Origin: an archaeon CG07_land_8_20_14_0_80_38_8 | GTDB taxonomy: Archaea > Nanobdellota > Nanobdellia > Tiddalikarchaeales > Tiddalikarchaeaceae | Assembly (NCBI GenBank): GCA_002779595.1 | Contig: PEWF01000104.1 | Span: 1 to 6,989, forward strand | Length of the DNA: 6,989 nt | Direction of reading: 5' to 3' | Shown here: positions 6,456 to 6,989 of the stretch, piece by piece | Layout of the letters: every line of letters begins with the position of its first letter | How positions within the stretch are numbered: position 1 is the stretch's first letter | The notes under the pieces: generated by a model | Told to the model about the DNA's origin: nothing | Databases searched by the model: none | The model's input: the letters and a program-made list of their open reading frames with translations, nothing else | Program-made: the position numbers and the translations under genes

Positions 6456-6467
6456 AGTTTTATATTT
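6456..6467 (-). promoter_or_regulatory. TATA box of archease, overlapping the upstream stop codon
   Basis: On the minus strand this reads AAATATAAAACT, about 26-32 bases before the archease ATG at 6432. The TAA at 6462-6460 is the stop codon of the 89-residue gene. No Shine-Dalgarno-like sequence follows, so archease may be transcribed from here as a leaderless message as well as by read-through. Confidence 0.5.
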
Positions 6468-6729
6468 TTCCAAGGAAATCTTCCAAGTCCTTTTCTGATT
6501 TTATATTAAGTTTTTCCCAGCCCGGGAGAATATTCCTTAAATGTTTTGATTTTGCCAGATGTATTACGTAAACAGTTTCCGCATCTTCATTTTCTGAAAC
6601 AATTGAATAAAATACTCTGAAATCAAAACTTGCCGTTACATTAAGTTTATTCATGAGAGTTTCAACAGCATAATTTATTAATTCCTCATCAGGGAATAAT
6701 GCAAATGATTTAACATATTTCTTTGTCAT
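6460..6729 (-). CDS. Small hypothetical protein upstream of archease
   Basis: The product is 89 residues and I do not recognise the family. It has no signal peptide, membrane helix or cysteine and looks like a soluble alpha/beta protein. After a basic start (MTKKYVKSF) comes a probable helix (DEELINYAVETLMNKL), then alternating hydrophobic strands (FDFRVFYSIV, ETVYVIHLA), a basic turn (KSKHLR) and an amphipathic C-terminal helix ending DLEDFLGKI. I chose ATG at 6729; an in-frame TTG at 6732 would add one residue, but a good TATA box is centred 27 bases before the ATG. It lies 27 bases upstream of archease on the same strand, so co-transcription with archease and rtcB is likely. A role in RNA processing is only a guess from position. 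Confidence 0.7.
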   Translation of the reverse strand: MTKKYVKSFALFPDEELINYAVETLMNKLNVTASFDFRVFYSIVSENEDAETVYVIHLAKSKHLRNILPGWEKLNIKSEKDLEDFLGKI

Positions 6730-6750
6730 CAAAGCATTTAATGAGAAAAT

Positions 6751-6764
6751 CTTATATAAATAAT
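6751..6764 (-). promoter_or_regulatory. TATA box for the hypothetical-archease-rtcB cluster
   Basis: On the minus strand this reads ATTATTTATATAAG. The TTATATAA core is centred about 27 bases before the ATG at 6729. It is the best TATA match upstream of the whole minus-strand cluster and is placed for a leaderless first message. Confidence 0.6.
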
Positions 6765-6779
6765 TTGCTGAACAAGCGC

Positions 6780-6789
6780 AAATTAAAAG
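6780..6789 (+). promoter_or_regulatory. Candidate TATA box of the methyltransferase gene
   Basis: AAATTAAAAG is centred about 29 bases before the ATG at 6814. It is weaker than the other TATA boxes here, and the call rests mainly on the spacing shared with the neighbouring genes. A GAGG at 6795-6798 is too far from the ATG to be a convincing ribosome binding site. Confidence 0.35.
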
Positions 6790-6813
6790 AATAAGAGGAT
6801 TGTAACAATTTTA

Positions 6814-6989
6814 ATGGACAATTATTATGACACTATTGCTGAGGGCTACAATAATTTGTATTCAAAAGAGCAATTCCTGAAGTGGGAGAAAATCAGGGAT
6901 TGTTTTGATTTCAAGGGCTTAGTATTGGATGCTGGTTGCGGTACAGGAATCATTACTCAGGAGATTCTTAATGTTGTGGGTTGCGATTC
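6814..6989 (+). CDS. Class I SAM-dependent methyltransferase, C-terminus outside window
   Basis: The first 58 residues are visible. The start MDNYYDTIAEGYNNLY is the helical lead-in (Tyr-Asp-x-Ile-Ala-x-x-Tyr) common in small class I methyltransferases. Residues 38-48, LDAGCGTGIIT, are motif I, the glycine-rich loop that binds S-adenosylmethionine. VVGCD at 54-58 is the end of the second strand, whose acidic residue normally contacts the ribose of the cofactor. The substrate-recognising part is missing, so the target (RNA, protein or small molecule) cannot be named. It is divergent from the archease-rtcB cluster across 84 bases. ATG at 6814 is the only start that gives the complete lead-in. 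Confidence 0.85.
   Translation, partial: MDNYYDTIAEGYNNLYSKEQFLKWEKIRDCFDFKGLVLDAGCGTGIITQEILNVVGCD

Overview
The window looks like a piece of an archaeal genome. The main reasons are an archease gene directly upstream of the RNA ligase gene rtcB, LAGLIDADG-type inteins inside rtcB, an archaeal type IV pilin-like N-terminus at the left edge, and A/T-rich TATA boxes about 26-30 bases before nearly every start codon with no ribosome binding site between them (leaderless transcription). The compact layout and moderate A+T content would fit a small-genome (DPANN-type) archaeon, but no gene here fixes the lineage.

Layout. (1) Bases 1-508, minus strand: the N-terminal 169 residues of a pilin-like secreted protein, cut by the window edge. 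(2) Bases 509-588: a short divergent promoter region. (3) Bases 589-1566, plus strand: a single-pass membrane protein with a large extracytoplasmic domain and six cysteines, function unknown. (4) Bases 6729-1563, minus strand: an 89-residue hypothetical protein, archease, and RtcB, head to tail with gaps of 25-27 bases. (5) Bases 6730-6813: a second divergent promoter region. (6) Bases 6814-6989, plus strand: the start of a class I SAM-dependent methyltransferase, cut by the window edge. No stretch over 300 bases lacks a gene, and I see no tRNA, rRNA, CRISPR array or insertion sequence.

The centrepiece is rtcB. Its 1472-codon frame encodes a 460-residue ligase interrupted by two full-length, mutually similar inteins of 512 and 500 residues, separated by only 25 residues of ligase. 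Intein 1 sits after the GYGF motif. Intein 2 sits directly before the metal-binding cysteine of the active site (GFDIN|C). Both have splicing blocks at both ends, a two-motif LAGLIDADG endonuclease core and a helix-turn-helix-like segment. Two splicing events are therefore needed before this RNA ligase can work. RtcB joins tRNA exon halves after intron removal, and archease promotes its guanylylation and turnover, so genes 2 and 3 of the minus-strand cluster form one functional unit. The first gene of the cluster is an unknown that may belong to the same unit.

A second theme is compactness. The TATA boxes of archease and rtcB overlap the stop codon of the preceding gene, and the convergent rtcB and membrane-protein genes share a CTAG palindrome as their two stop codons.
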